Under the pieces are notes generated by a model, which made no database searches, had not been told where the DNA came from, and was given only the letters and a program-made list of their open reading frames with translations. The position numbers and the translations under genes were made by a program. 64,000 bases of DNA from Liolophura sinensis (Eukaryota; Mollusca; Polyplacophora; Chitonida; Chitonidae): contig NC_088303.1 of NCBI RefSeq assembly GCF_032854445.1, positions 25,737,501 to 25,801,500 of the forward strand, given 5' to 3'. Shown in pieces: positions 34,401-46,140 of this stretch (the stretch's first letter is position 1; each line of letters starts with the position of its first letter).

Positions 34401-37400
34401 TCAGCCTTGCGACAAGAGATTCAGGAGAAGACAGGCTGTTCTGCTTCTGTTGGAATGGGTACAATTCTGTTGTCTTGTGTGGAAATAATGATAATGTAAT
34501 AATACTAATAATAATCTTTATCAAATTCCTCTCCTTTCTGGTCGTACATGGGAAAGTCTGTCAGCAACCTGCAGATGGTCGTGTGTTTCCCCAAGGCTCT
34601 GGCCGTTTTCGTTATACCATATTGCTGGCTGCCATCGTATAAGTGAAATATTTTTGAGTATGGGCATAAAACTCCAATCAAATAAATATACAACTAAATA
34701 CTAAACTGCTACCTTAAAGGATTAGTGTCATGATTAATTATATTATTCATAATTAGCCCTGTATATATTTTTCAGTTGAGTGTAAAAATAATATGAAGAA
34801 TATGGCACATAAAATCACTAAATAATGAGGCTGGTTTTATGCATTTTTTCTGCCAACACTCGGTAGTCTTCACCGAGTTACATCCAACCTTTATGAACTC
34901 TCAGAGCTGTGCCATTTAGTCCTGTGTTAAAAAAGCTATAAGGGTGACAACAAGCATATCAAATATTTCTACACAAAATGTTTTGCTGTTCTGCATACAT
35001 TTGTGAAATACACTGTTCATAACAAGTTATTATCTTCCTAATTACTGTAAATCTTTGACCTTTTTGACCTCTAAAGGACTATTTTCAGTGGAATTTATGC
35101 TTACAGTTGTTATGAAAATTATTATCAAAAATGTTTTGTTTGTGTCATGAAGGCTTCAGCTTCATAAAACGGATTATTTCTCTACACAGAATAGTTCTGT
35201 CAGAATTCTTCAAAATATTGGTCACAGTGGTGGTTGAAAAGGTTAAAAGATTAGGGTAGGATCAATAGCTAACTCTGGACACTAATCTTTTAAGGCTTAT
35301 ATTATGACCCTAGTCTTTGCAAATGTTGCAGCCAATCTGCCAGTTTTTGGCTGGTTTCACGAGTTGTGAATACTGCTACAGAAGAATTCTCTAAATGGCG
35401 TTGTAGAGTTCACTCTTCTGGCTATTCCAGAGCTTCAGGTTTAAAATACATTGTAAAAAGCAAATGTTCAGTGCTACAACAGCTATCTCTTACGGATCAG
35501 ACTGTTCACCTATCTCAAATTATTGTGTGCCATATTTTATAAGTTGCGTTGTGTCACAATTTGCATTTAGATAACACAGAGAATGCCCTTAGCTTCATTT
35601 TGCTACAAAAATCAGATTGAACCTGAGTTTTGGATGTGTCTCTTGGTTGTTAGGTCCAAACATTTTACTGGCGAAAATGGCCACGAGGAATGCCAAACCA
35701 AATGGTCAGTTTTATCTGGGACCAGATCAGGTGACTGAGTTCATCGGCCCAAAATTGGTCAAAGATCTGCCAGGTAAGTGAAGCTACATGTAATTACAGG
35801 GAATGCTCTAAAGACTGGCACTGAAACAGTTAAGAACTAGAAAGCATAATACCATTTCGGTACTTAGTCTAAGATTGCAGTGATGTTAGATTCGGTAAAA
35901 ATTTGTTCGGCCAAGGATGAGTTTTAGTTCAGCTTGTGCTGTCTTCCCCATGTACATGCATCATACATGTAAAGGTCTCTCAGCGACCTGCGGATGGTCG
36001 GGAGTTTCCTTGGCAGATCTTCCCACATATGATGAAAGGGGAGGGCAGCATGCGCTGGACTTAAACTCACAGCTATCTCATTGGTGACGTATGTTATGCC
36101 AAGATATTCCAATTCAGTGACAGTCATTTGGATTGATTTTGAAATAAAATAATTAATAGTTCAGTAAAAAAAAATCATTTTTGAACTAAATTCCCAATAG
36201 AGCAAGCTTTCTTTTGACTGTACCTGTGTTCTGATTGTAATTATTTTAAACTTAAATAATATTTCATATCACTACGGAAGGGTGCAGAGTTGCCTTTATA
36301 AGGTTGTTATAATGTCAACATTAAACCTTTTTGTATATGTGCCATTTGACATAAATCTTTGCGTAGAAACATTCATTGTTTCATTCCCTGAAGTAATACT
36401 CAAACACCTAACCAAATGTTTCAGGCATAGGTTGGGCTATTAATAAAAGGTTGACAGGTATGGGAATTGAGAGGTGTGCCGATATGCAGAAGGTTCCCTT
36501 GGCGAACCTCCAGAAAGAATTTGGGCCAAAACTCGGCCAATCTCTGTACAGGAACTGCAGAGGTCAGGATGACCGACCAATCAAAGTGGAGCGAGAGCGG
36601 AAATCTGTGTCTGCGGAAATAAACTATGGCATACGATTCAAACAAGTAAAATTTTACATGCTATTTCTGTGTTATTTGACATGTGCTCGTGATTGGTGGT
36701 GACATTGTAACATGTCTTTAACTGTACCCTCAGTTTATTGTTAAGGTGCCTCAAGAAGCCTCTCACCCATGAGGTCGCTGTTAGTTCAAGTGTAGCTCAT
36801 GCTGGCTTCCTCTTCGGCTGTACGTGAGAAGGTTTGCCAGCAACCTGCAACCATGTGTTTCGCCGGGCTGTGCCCGGTTTCCTCCCACCATAATGCTGGC
36901 CGTCGTCGTATAAGTGAAATATTCTTGAGTATGACGTAAAACACCAATCAGATAAATGAATAAATAAATAAATCAAGTGTTAATTTCCTGACTGTTCGTA
37001 TCAGGTGAGCAAAAACAGAACCTACATTGTAGATCCCTTTTATTTGAAGAATGAAAATTGTTTCCTGTGTTAACTTGAGTTTACCTTACATGGATTTGGT
37101 GTCAGTTGTCAGGGCCATATCTAGAATCACTTCAGTTCTGGAAAGTCTTTGGGCTCTCAATCTGTTGGCCGCCCAAACATGATGTATTAAACTAACAAGT
37201 AAATTAACAAAAATACAATGGTTTATCAATTAAAAGTTAAGTTTTTGTACAAATTTCTTTCATCATTTAGAATGGCATTTTTAAAATTTCTTTATGCACA
37301 GCCACAATGTCACCATTAAAATTTGGGATCGGAACCTTTAATGTTTTTCTAGATATTGTAGTACATTGCTTCCTTCAGGACTCGGATGCAGTAAAGTTCC

Positions 37401-40400
37401 TGGGTGAGCTCGCGGAGGAGGTTCACAATCGTTTGGAGAAGACTCACAGCAAAGGAAAGTCAATCACACTGAAACTGAAAGTCCGCAGGGAAGATGCCCC
37501 AGTCGAAACAGCTAAATTCTTAGGTATGAGTGTAACCACAAAATTGTTCGAAAATGTCTGAATTTCTAGAGTGTCTGAAATTCTAGCAGAATTACAATAT
37601 TGTGAGAGGGGCATCAGATACTGTTGGTGGTGGTGGCCGTTTTGTCCAGTTTGTTTAAAGTTTTTGGCCAATCATAGGGTTGCAGCGGCCACCCATAGTA
37701 CAGAGATAGCCAATGGTCGGTAGTGATTTGCATATCAAAGACCAAGGGAGATATCAAAGATAAAGGAAGATTTTTAACTCATAGCTCAACATTTCCTCAG
37801 CCATTCACAGGGTTGCAGTTGCCACCCATAGTCCATGGATTGCCAAATGTAGTTCTTCATTTGCATATCACAGAACCCTCTGGTAAATATGTGCACAAAC
37901 TCCCAAAAGTGTCCTTCACCACCGCAATGATTTACAACTCCATAACATATGGATTCACTGCTCTGCAATCCTTACGCATATGATTGTGACAGTATAATAA
38001 TTTTCTCGTTGATTTAATGGCCAGATGTTAGTACTATCAAATTAGAGAATAATATCTGTGTATAACAGTCATCATTCTACTTTTTTTGGTTTGGAGGTCA
38101 GTATTGGAATGTATCAAGACTTGAAAATTATGCTGTTTTACGAACTGCTCAAACAGGCGAGGTACCATTGGTCTCTGAATGCCTTGTTTCATTTTCCTTT
38201 AAAGCATACTTTTCGTTTTATAGTCCATTTTCATGTGTTTCGTGTTTTAAGTTGGTATAAACAAAAAGTATTTTGAAGTGAACCTCAGTATATGTTAACT
38301 TTCAGGTCATGGCATATGTAATCAGATTACCAAATCTGCGACACTTCCCTTGGCAACAGACAACACCCAAATTATCGCTAAGGAAGTCATCACAATTCTG
38401 AAGGGGCTAAAAGTCAGTGCAGCCGACATTCGAGGGGTAAGATGATTTTACTGACTGGCCTGAAATTGGGCACTTGTGGGTGCTGGGATTTTTGGAGACA
38501 GCAGTTTAATGTCCAGCAATAAATGTCACCTTTGGGTTTTACTTTCTTTATCAGTGTTTTATGCCCTGTTCTAATTCAGTGCCTTGGTATTGGTTGATCT
38601 GAATAAATAATCAGTTACTGGTCAAAGACCAGTGATGTTACACTGGGCTTGACCAGTGCCCATGTATTCTTGAGCAATAATGCCTGCTTTCTTTATGATA
38701 TGGAGACTTCCAACTTACTCCTGGGGCAGTTCTCGTGACAAAAATCTTCATTTGATGCAGCTATGACCACAAACAAGAAGGAGTTTTACCTACCAGACAA
38801 AATCAGATCATCCATTCTTTTTAATCCAGACATTACTTATGGAGCAGCGTGTGTATAATTACAATTTCAGATTGGAATCCAGATGCAGAAGTTGGAGCCT
38901 GCGTCCATCAGGCGAAGCGGCCTGAATGGACACCAGAGCATTTTGGGCTTCACTGTCCCTAAATCAGCCGTGCAAGAAACCAAGATCTCCCCCATAGCTC
39001 AGCGCAAGTCCAACACGGTTGCACATGAATCAGGCAGTAGCTCGCACAAAGCTGTACACGAATCGAACTCTGATTTGCATGATTCCCTTGATGATTCACA
39101 CACATGGCGTGATTCACACAAGTCCAGCTCTGATTCTCACAATACTGAGGACTCGAACAAATCTGTGGGTGATTCCAGTTTACCCCTGATAGATTCACCG
39201 GAGCTGGAAGCTGTGACGACGCAAGAGTCTGCAGCCAGAGTGACCAGTACCAGGTTTGTTACACCTCCACTACGTTAAAATACATGAACTTCATTTGATA
39301 AAGTTTCAATATTCGAGACGAGTTGAAAAACAGTGCCTTAAGTCAAACCTAAATTTAGGTATAAGGCCACAAGTTAAAAATTAGTTTGCACATGACTTTA
39401 AGATCCTGAGGCCTAACACAGTCTCTGGGCAGATAAACGTCTTCGAATCAACATGGCAACATTTTAAAGACAAAAAGTTCTTTAAACTTACAGGCATAGA
39501 TGTCATTTTGAGAATGGAATATGTAACAGTATTGTCATTGTTAGAATTACACTCTCTGAATATAGCACAGATTCTAGTGCTGAAAATTGGCGGAGACCAC
39601 TATGGCTGAGTGGTCTAGACAGCTGACAATTTGGTTCCTGACTCTGAGGTTGCTGGCTCTAATCCTGCAGTGGTGTCAGACAATTTTCAGCTCCAGAATC
39701 TGTGCTATATTCAGAAAGTGTAATCCCTAATAACAATAATACTGTTTCTTTCAACTGGTTCTTCATGGGTCTAAGATACAAAAACAAAGCTGGTGGGTTT
39801 TTACATTTTTGTTGTTGTGTAGGCTATTCCTCCCAGGTCAAATGGTAGAACCTCCTCTTCCAAGGTTACCAAGCCTTAACTCCCCTGAGTTTGGGAGCTC
39901 TCCTGTCATGATACTGAACACCCCTGTGAGGAGAGATGTGGATCTGAATGCTGTAGAGGATTACCTCCCTTCTCCTTCCCAGGTATGCACTGTTGAGGTA
40001 AATGTTAGGGGTGGTATCTTAAAAAGTACTGCATTTGTTGATCTCAAATATTGCACACATATAGAGCGCAGTATGATGAGGTTGCTGTTCAATCGTTGAT
40101 TCTCTGTGTGCATATTAATTACCATAAATTATGTAGTCATTTGATTGGTGTTTTATGCCATACTCATGGCGGTGACCAGCATAATGGTGGGATGAAATCA
40201 GGTGGAGCCCAGGGAAGACCCACACTCATCCTCAGTTGCTGGCAGATCTTCTCACGTACGGCCGGAGAGGAAGCCAGCATGAGCTGAACTTGAACTCACA
40301 GTGACCGCATTGGTGAGAGGTTCCTGGGTCATTGCGCGGCATTGGCGTGCTACCCAGTCGTCCATGGAGACCTCTTAGTATTGTATGTATTGAGCTGGGG

Positions 40401-43400
40401 TTTTACATACATGTAAAGCATAGGGGCTCGAGGGGGAGGTTTCATTGCTGATGCTGATGAACCGTCGATTACAATAGTCACAAAACTGGTCTTTATGTAT
40501 TGAGCTGAAGTTTTGCATTCATGATGTCTTCTACAGGTGAGCTCTTTGGTAGGCTTGCTAAGTTTTGTTATACTGAAAGGGTCAAGGGTTATAGAATTTG
40601 GTGCTAACTTGATGTTGTGTTTATAGCAGTGGTCTGCTTGTAGGTTGACCCAGAGGTAATGAAGGAGTTACCAGCTGACATCAGGGTGCAGATTGAAGCA
40701 GCCATGAAACAGAGGCGGGGCACCAAGCAGATGCCACCTGTCAAGCAAACACCACAATCAGTGGTAACAGCTGAAGACACACCCGGCTGCTCCCATTGGC
40801 CGAGTCAGGAGCCGCTCGTTGTTACAACTGTACCTGAGGAATCCATTAATGTAGATGTCAATTCGACATCAGAAACATTGACGCCAAAAGTTTACAACAA
40901 AACCATAGCCCTTCCCTCTCCATCTCAGGTAGATCTATAATCTTTCCACTATTTAGTACCAAAAGACTAAAAGTTTCTACCTCCATTTTTCAACTTTTAT
41001 TTGGAAATGCTTCATGCAACCATCTGGTAGTCCTTGGGTAACAATAAGGTTTTGATGTGAAGATTATGCTAAAATGTTTTGATTCTTACAAAAGTGGAAT
41101 AGAAGAACTAATTTATTTAAACTATATTTGTGGTCCTGTATTGCCTATTTCAGCTTGAGCCCAAGTTGAGCTATGAATTGTTCATTTCTGTGATATTTGG
41201 TTTTAGTTTTTAATATGTCTGTTGATTGGGCAAATACCCTAATTCTTCTAATTTTTTGATTATTTTTTTGATTTTTTTTCTTCTAATGTCTGGAATGCTC
41301 TTTTTAGCTAATATCCACATAACTGTAGCAGAGATATTACCTTGTGTTTTTTTTCATACGGCCAGTCCATATAACAAACAACATATTCATGTCTTTACTT
41401 TTTAAACAAAAAACATGGAGAGAAATGTAATTCTTTGCTTTCAGCACTACTGCTAACAGTCATAAAATGACCAATGATATGTGTTTCAAAATAGCACTTA
41501 AAACAAAGAGGGCTGTCTTTCTGGAATGCCTGTCTTACTTGACTCGAAGAATAAAATCTGTGTTCTTATGCAGATCGACCCAGAAGTAATGAAAGAGTTG
41601 CCAGTTGACATCAGGGAGCAGATTGAAACTGCTATTAAGCAGAGACGAGACACCAAGGGGAGAGCTTCTGTCAATCAACCTCAGCAACAAATTAGTGAAC
41701 ATCAGAGAAGTCATGGAAGCTCTGATTGGTCAGGCCAAAATCCATCCAGTGAGATAATTGTAACAAATAATTTGGTTGGATCAGATGGTGGTAACCATGG
41801 AGACAGAAACACCAGTCATCTAAGAGCAAGGGCGTGCAATAAAATAGAGCCACTGCCATCCTTTTCACAGGTAGGAATGTTGTCAACTGGTCTCAATTTT
41901 CCTGCTTAGACGTTTAAACTTGTGAGTTAAATCAAGTACTGTAATTGATGAATCTGAAAAAAATGTACTTACCTGGCGCCATCACAATTACATCAGTTGT
42001 GTGGCAGCTGGCCAGCCCTTCACAAATAAGGTGGTTTTAAATACTCAAATCCAGTTGGTTTCCCTTTAATTATTAGTCTGGGAAATTTGTTCAATAACAA
42101 TCTAACATAGCACAGTAGTTTTGTCCAGGGCTTACCTGCTACTTGTGCCCTAAATTTTACTGCCATGATATTTGAGTGAGACCTTGAGATAAAAATAATT
42201 AATTAGATGTATTTACTACTCTCAACAGCCGGCTGCTTCTGTTCACTCTACCAGGTTAAGTGACCAGTAGGGTGTAAATGAAAAAGTTATATGGCTTTAT
42301 ATATCATTCAAATAAAGTTTGAATAAAGTTTCTTGATGTTAGTTGGCATGCCCACAGATAACCTTTTGTTTACACTAAATATGGTGGTTTAACCCAAAAG
42401 TCTTCAAAAAAGCATTTAAAAAATTACACCAACAATGAAATTGGCACACCACAGAAATATGTCCAGAAATTCTCGTTAACTCTACATGTTTTCTTACCAT
42501 CTTGATTAAATTGTGGCCTAGTGGCTAATGTGCTAGTGCAGTGCAATGTCCCAGGAGCCTCTCACCAATGTGGTCACTGTGAGCTCAAACTGGTCTGCCA
42601 GCATCCCATGGATGGCATCCCATGCTAGCAACTGTTGTGAAATACTTTTGAGTATGGTGTAAGTCACCTTTCAAAAAAATAAATAAATGGCTTGAAATTT
42701 ATGATTGACACACTTATCAACCAAAAGAGAACATAAGTAATTGTTAACACCAGTAATTGTTTAAAAGGTATGGTAATAGCTCATAGCATGATGTGTTTTT
42801 GAAATTTCAGCTTGATATGGACTGCCTAAACGCCTTGCCACCAGATCTTCGTAAGGAGATTCAACAAGCCTACGCTGTACAGGAGAAACAAAACACGGCA
42901 CGAAACAGTCCATCAAAGATGTCCAGCTGGGCAAGTGTCATGTCCGCTGCAAAGTCTCCTTCAAAGAGTCCAAATAAGAAGGGAAAATCACCCAACAGAA
43001 ATAAAAGAAAAAGTCCTCAGTTCAAAGTTCCACAGGGCAAACCTGGTCGCAGAAAGAAACAGAGTTCCAAGAAATTGGATTTCACGAGAAGCGTCGAAGA
43101 GAAGATACCTCTGTATTCAGATAGTGAAGAGGTGAGTTGAAGCAGAGTGTCACAGCTTTGTTATCTGTAAGAGACAGCTCAGCAAGTTGATTTATGTTGT
43201 AAAGCTCTACTAAAAAACGCAAAGTTTTTAATCCAAATGTTTTTAAAAAAGTTCATGACCCTCATTCAACATTGTTGAAGCGAGTAGATCATTTTTGTTG
43301 GTCAAGTTTATGGAACAGAAAGTCAAAGGTCTTTGATGTACAAACTTGAGTGATCACCAACAAATGGGAATAGACGTGTAATCTTGTGTTCAGATGATAG

Positions 43401-45246
43401 GTTCTGTTGATGAGATCCTTGAACCAACTTATAGGTATTATATATCATGTTGTACCCAGAAAGTTACCTGAACCAGCCAAGGAATTGATGTCGGTTCCCA
43501 ATCATCAGAGAGGTGATACATGTTTGCCACAAAGTCTACCTCCTCAATTCGTGGGAGGTGTGTTGGTTGAATGGTTGGCCTCGGTTAACATGTTCATTGT
43601 GTTGCCAGCAATTTAAAGGTTTCTAACTGTGAGGTCACTGGTTCAAAACCCACAGTGGCCTCCACTAATTTTCAGCACAAGAGTCTTTGCTGTACAAGGA
43701 AAGTGAAAATTCCAAGTAACAAATAAGGCTGTCAGTTGTTATGTGAAGATTAATCTAAATCAGAGTTTGTAAAGATCATGATAATGATTACTGGGTAAGG
43801 TGTTATACTCTATAGTTGTGTAAGCTAATGACTCTGCCACAAGCATGCATTCAGGAGGAGTCAGCCAAGCATACAAACCTGAAAGATGGCTATTTCAGTT
43901 TTGAGTCATGTCAGAATCATCTTTGTTTCTTATTCTTATTTTGTGTAGGTTCAAATAGTAGAAGCTTTGTCCAATGCAAAACCAGAGACTTCTGAAGTAT
44001 CAGTGACTGAGACCCAAGTGACTTTGGAATCAAGGGAGGCAACTCATGTGAATCTGTGTGGTAGAGTTGCACTAGCAGATGTCAAGGACCTACTCCGTCA
44101 GTGGATTCAGTCTTGTCAGGGTAGGAGAACTTTTCATTTTCACAAACTTTACAAGGCATGCTGTAATTGTTGGAAAGCAGACATGGATTACCAGCTGTGC
44201 CTGCAGTCGGGAAAGTAACACATAACTTGTGACGTACTACAGAAACTTTCTTTTCTTTCCCAGCACCTGAAGATGAAGATGTCCGAGTGATTGTGCAGTA
44301 TTTGGGGGAACTTGTCTTGGACAAAAATCTGGAACATGTTGACCTCCTCTTAAAATTCCTAAGAAGGTAAACTTGAGTGAACTATTAGTTTTCATTAGTC
44401 TTCTATGGAATAAAATATTAGAAAATCCTTCACTGTTACTTCCACATGTTGTGCACAGAGACCGATCTGCACCCATGAATCAAGGTCTATAATGGGTTGT
44501 ATTTGTGTTGAAACACAGTCCTACAGTGTATATGCTAACATTGACTTACTCTGCACACCTCGGTTCACGGTGTAGCCTGCTGTCCTCAACATACTGTCTG
44601 CTATATGTCAGTTCAGTGATGTGCTCTCATGAAGCAATATTGGGGGTAATATGACTTTGTACAATTGTTATTCTTTGTGTTGGCTCTTAATCAATGATCA
44701 GTGAGTGTGTGTGTCAAGTGGGCATGTCTGTAAGGGGTTGGGTTGCTGATCATGTTAAGTCAATAGATAGTGTAATGCCATAAAACTCCAGCTATTTGTA
44801 CAGTAAATGAGTTTGTACACAAAGAAACAATACTGTAATTCTTCAGCCTGTTCACATATTTGTATGGTGTTAGGTATATTCTGAAGGCATTATTCTGTGT
44901 AGACTGATAAAGTTATACTCTTTGTGAAGCCCTGAAATTGGCCTGTCCAGACAATGTTGTTTTGTCTCCAAAATCAAATTAAAAATGTTCACAAATTGCA
45001 CTGAAAGTTGTTCTTTTGTATGCAAATAGGTTGAAGAATTATGGTAGACCCTAGGCTGGCCCACAGGCATCTGCAATTCAGCAGTATCCGAGCTTCTGTT
45101 TTATGTATTTCAGACTGGTGCGTCCGTTATCTGCAGGTGGTTGGAGTGAGGCATTTCTCAACATAGTCACTAACACTCAAGACATCATCTTCTCACAGCA
45201 TGGCAGCAGATTGAAAGAATTTAATCATCAAATTGAACACAGTTAA
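22443..45246 (+). CDS. REV1: DNA repair protein REV1 (19 coding exons)
   Basis: Nuclear Y-family dCMP transferase and scaffold for translesion DNA synthesis. Exons: 22443-22583, 24050-24170, 24914-25085, 26059-26837, 31150-31448, 32874-32998, 34304-34458, 35654-35773, 36425-36645, 37379-37523, 38306-38436, 38871-39253, 39823-39982, 40644-40928, 41574-41870, 42811-43131, 43949-44120, 44264-44366, 45114-45246. The total is 4263 nt with every junction phase agreeing: 1420 residues against 1251 in human. Domains: BRCT at about 74-160; catalytic core with MHVDMDCFF (D387, D389) and SCDE (D557, E558); little finger ending near ITILKGLKVSAADIRG; three ubiquitin-binding motifs with Leu-Pro cores at about 993, 1088 and 1187 (vertebrates have two); and the C-terminal domain (about 1325-1420) that in other animals binds REV7 and the inserter polymerases. 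The start ATG lies 22 nt after an acceptor at 22420, so a 5' untranslated exon is likely. Intron 2 uses a GC donor. All core motifs are intact. Confidence 0.97.
23299..23506 (+). repeat. 107-bp tandem duplication with a GATA microsatellite (REV1 intron 1)
   Basis: The unit starting 'gttttgcatgtgcaggttta' is present at 23299-23405 and 23406-23506. The two copies differ visibly only in the number of gata repeats, so the duplication is recent. Confidence 0.9.
23845..23955. repeat. Short palindromic element (REV1 intron 1)
   Basis: Arms of about 40 nt: 'gatatcaggaattgttag' on the left and 'ctgacaatttctgatatc' on the right, extending outward through 'gcgcatgctgtg' / 'cacacactatgcac'. Probably a small MITE. 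Confidence 0.55.
24655..24832. repeat. Two SINE fragments in head-to-head orientation (REV1 intron 2)
   Basis: A minus-strand tail and body fragment (24655-24765, 'gctgattggtgttttatacc' to 'gtgttatggtgggagg') is followed by a plus-strand tail (24780-24832, 'acattcttgagtatgg' then caatcaaataaataaat). Both are diverged. Confidence 0.7.
25440..26035 (+). repeat. Two direct copies of an unclassified interspersed repeat (REV1 intron 3)
   Basis: Copies at about 25440-25690 and 25830-26035 share 'atcctgc.aaagacca', 'caaagggagataa', and 'gtccygtgaaaa.cacagtattttg'-like blocks. The second begins near ctatcctgca and ends near tgcaggata, suggesting short inverted termini. Confidence 0.6.
27902..31038 (-). 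mobile_element. Kolobok-like DNA transposon, nearly intact (REV1 intron 4)
   Basis: The 3137-bp element has inverted ends: GGTGGGACAC at 27902-27911 and its reverse complement GTGTCCCACC at 31029-31038. The similarity continues inward for about 10 more bases (ccctctga / tcagaggg). TTAA flanks it on both sides (27898-27901 and 31039-31042), as expected for target-site duplications. TTAA targets and ends starting with two purines are the published hallmarks of the Kolobok superfamily; I infer membership from that and from the transposase. It carries one transposase gene on the minus strand and sits antisense to REV1 between exons 4 and 5. Confidence 0.88.
28539..30455 (-). pseudogene. Transposase with one in-frame stop (RNase H-like, Mutator-like/Kolobok type)
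   Basis: A continuous frame on the minus strand from the ATG at 30453-30455 to 28539, broken only by TGA at 28911-28913. The upstream part is about 514 residues and the downstream part about 124. From the ATG: an AT-hook-like basic GRPKK stretch at about 27-31; CxxC pairs at about 125-128 and 160-163 that look like a zinc ribbon; YDGSWQKRG with the likely first catalytic Asp at about 268; VLTDGDSKAYDHV with the second at about 363. KTQNTNECFNGTVWQRCPK, which holds the likely third acidic residue (Glu), lies after the stop. The family is widespread in invertebrates and often labelled 'Mutator-like transposase domain'. Without readthrough the product would lack the Glu, so I class it as a pseudogene, but a very young one. 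Confidence 0.85.
31660..31777 (+). repeat. SINE 5' half (REV1 intron 5)
   Basis: Contains a degraded head, 'gggcctctcgccaatacggt', the B-box region 'gagttctagcccacctcatc' and 'ggcttgctctccagtcgtac'. It stops before the tail, which is unusual for a 3'-primed retroposon and implies later deletion. Confidence 0.65.
32180..32873 (+). repeat. Nine tandem 78-bp copies of the splice acceptor and start of REV1 exon 6
   Basis: Units start at 32180, 32254, 32332, 32410, 32486, 32564, 32642, 32720 and 32798; the real exon starts at 32874. Each unit holds a copy of the exon start (gttaagaatggcatgttggt, coding VKNGM) plus a pyrimidine-rich stretch ending in ttag or tcag (tttg before unit 4). The usual spacing of 78 nt is 26 codons, so frame is kept between most units. 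Any transcript spliced to an upstream unit would meet TAG at 32807-32809 in unit 9 if it stays in the exon frame. Confidence 0.9.
34525..34690 (+). repeat. SINE, 5'-truncated (REV1 intron 7)
   Basis: Begins at 'ttcctctcctttctggtcgt' and continues through the body to 'gagtatgggcataaaactcc' and (aaat)n. It starts 66 nt downstream of the exon 7 donor. Confidence 0.85.
35965..36090. repeat. Rearranged SINE fragments (REV1 intron 8)
   Basis: A short plus-strand body piece ('cagcgacctgcggatggtcg') is joined to a minus-strand piece ('cagatcttcccacatatgat' to 'ggacttaaactcacagctat'). Confidence 0.6.
36752..36978 (+). repeat. SINE lacking only its A-box head (REV1 intron 9)
   Basis: From 'aagcctctcacccatgaggt' through B box, body (cctcccaccataatgctggc) and tail (gagtatgacgtaaaacacca) to (aaat)n. 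Confidence 0.88.
39519..39755. repeat. Palindromic element with a tRNA-like core (REV1 intron 12)
   Basis: Flanking arms of about 70 nt are inverted repeats ('ctgaatatagcacagattct' left; 'agaatctgtgctatattcag' right). Between them is a tRNA-like sequence with an A box that fits the consensus exactly (tggctgagtgg, 39603-39613) and a near-consensus B box (ggctctaatcc, 39655-39665). The edges of the core (ggagaccac / gtggtgtc) also pair. A related, less symmetrical copy is at 43545-43740. Confidence 0.75.
40132..40372 (-). repeat. SINE, nearly full length, inverted (REV1 intron 13)
   Basis: From 'gattggtgttttatgccata' through the body, B-box region (cttgaactcacagtgaccgc) and head (ggcattggcgtgctaccc) to about 40372. 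Confidence 0.88.
42512..42690 (+). repeat. SINE with internal deletions (REV1 intron 15)
   Basis: A tRNA-like head (gtggctaatgtgctagtgcagtgcaatg), 'caggagcctctcaccaatgt', then a shortened body and the tail 'cttttgagtatggtgtaagt' with aaataaat. Confidence 0.75.
43545..43740 (+). repeat. tRNA-like retroposon related to 39519-39755 (REV1 intron 16)
   Basis: Has an A-box-like tggttgaatggttgg, a B box ggttcaaaacc (43640-43650), then 'ccactaattttcagcac' and a 3' part resembling the arm of the element at 39.5 kb (gaaagtg...ccaagtaac). Confidence 0.6.
44831..45046. mobile_element. MITE copy 1 of a three-copy family (REV1 intron 18)
   Basis: Terminal inverted repeats 'taattcttcagcct' (left) and 'aggttgaagaatta' (right). 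The interior contains 'attctgaaggcattattctg' and 'gtgaagccctgaaattggcc', repeated in the two ELP5-intron copies. No coding capacity. Confidence 0.75.
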
Positions 45247-45599
45247 AATTACTGTATTTCACCCTAACGGTTAGCATTATGATTTTTCAAGTGGCCTATT
45301 TTGCTAGATTCTGACTGATTCATTTGTGAAGATCGATTCATTTCTAATTAGAAATACTTAAGTGTAAGCATCAAAAATATTACTTTAAGACATCTTTGTG
45401 CCTCTGAAAGTTCGTGATTACATGAATACAACTTTGGCATATTTGTTACAGGACAATTTGTCAAAACTGTTTCTGGGTCAGATCAAATGATTTAATATGA
45501 AGCGTAACATTCCCTGAGATAGAAATCTGCACAGACGTGATACGTACATGTATGTTCAGGAAGCCAGGGTAACTTTCCATTGTTTTACTCCAGCACTTG
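45247..45599 (+). other. 3' untranslated or flanking region of REV1
   Basis: Follows the TAA at 45244-45246. I see no canonical AATAAA before the satellites begin at about 45.6 kb, so the transcript end cannot be placed. Confidence 0.35.
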
Positions 45600-46140
45600 T
45601 TATGCCTCTAGTGGGAATTTTCCTCTGAGGAACTTTACTCTGCCGTAGGCTTTCCACTACATTGGATGTAAAGGTAGTAGGAATTTACATCACATGTGCT
45701 GGGAAATTCCATGTTAGGAACTTTACTTTGTAGTAGGCTTTACACTACATTGGATGTAAAGGTAGCAGGAATTTATGTCACATGTAGTGGGAAATTCCCT
45801 TAGGAACTTTACTGTGTAGTAGGCTTCACAGGAGCACTGGGTGTAAAGGTAGCAGGAATTTATATCACATGTAGTGGGAAATTCCCTTAGGAACTTTACT
45901 TTGTAGTAGGCTTTACGCTGCATTTAATGTAAAGGTAGCAGGAATTTATATCACATGTGGTGGGAATTTCCCTTAGGAACTTTACTGTGTAGTAGGCTTT
46001 ACAGTACCACTGGGTGTAAAGGTAGCAGGAATTTATATCACATGTAGTGGGAAATTCCCTGTTAGGAACTTTACTTTATAGTAGGCTTTACAGTACCACT
46101 GGGTGTAAAGGTAGCAGGAATTTATATCGTATGTACTGTA
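45600..46140 (+). repeat. Satellite A, about 90-bp units
   Basis: About six units carrying 'aggaactttact', 'gtagtaggctttaca' and 'ggtgtaaaggtagcaggaat'. One more unit lies beyond a retroposon insertion, at about 46455-46560. Confidence 0.88.

Noticed and set aside
39591-39690. Possible functional tRNA gene
   Set aside because: A and B boxes are present but no cloverleaf with a proper anticodon arm and acceptor stem can be drawn; better explained as a tRNA-derived retroposon.
43407-43616. 69-codon frame between REV1 exons 16 and 17
   Set aside because: Splice sites and phase join 43131 directly to 43949, and part of the frame is repeat sequence.
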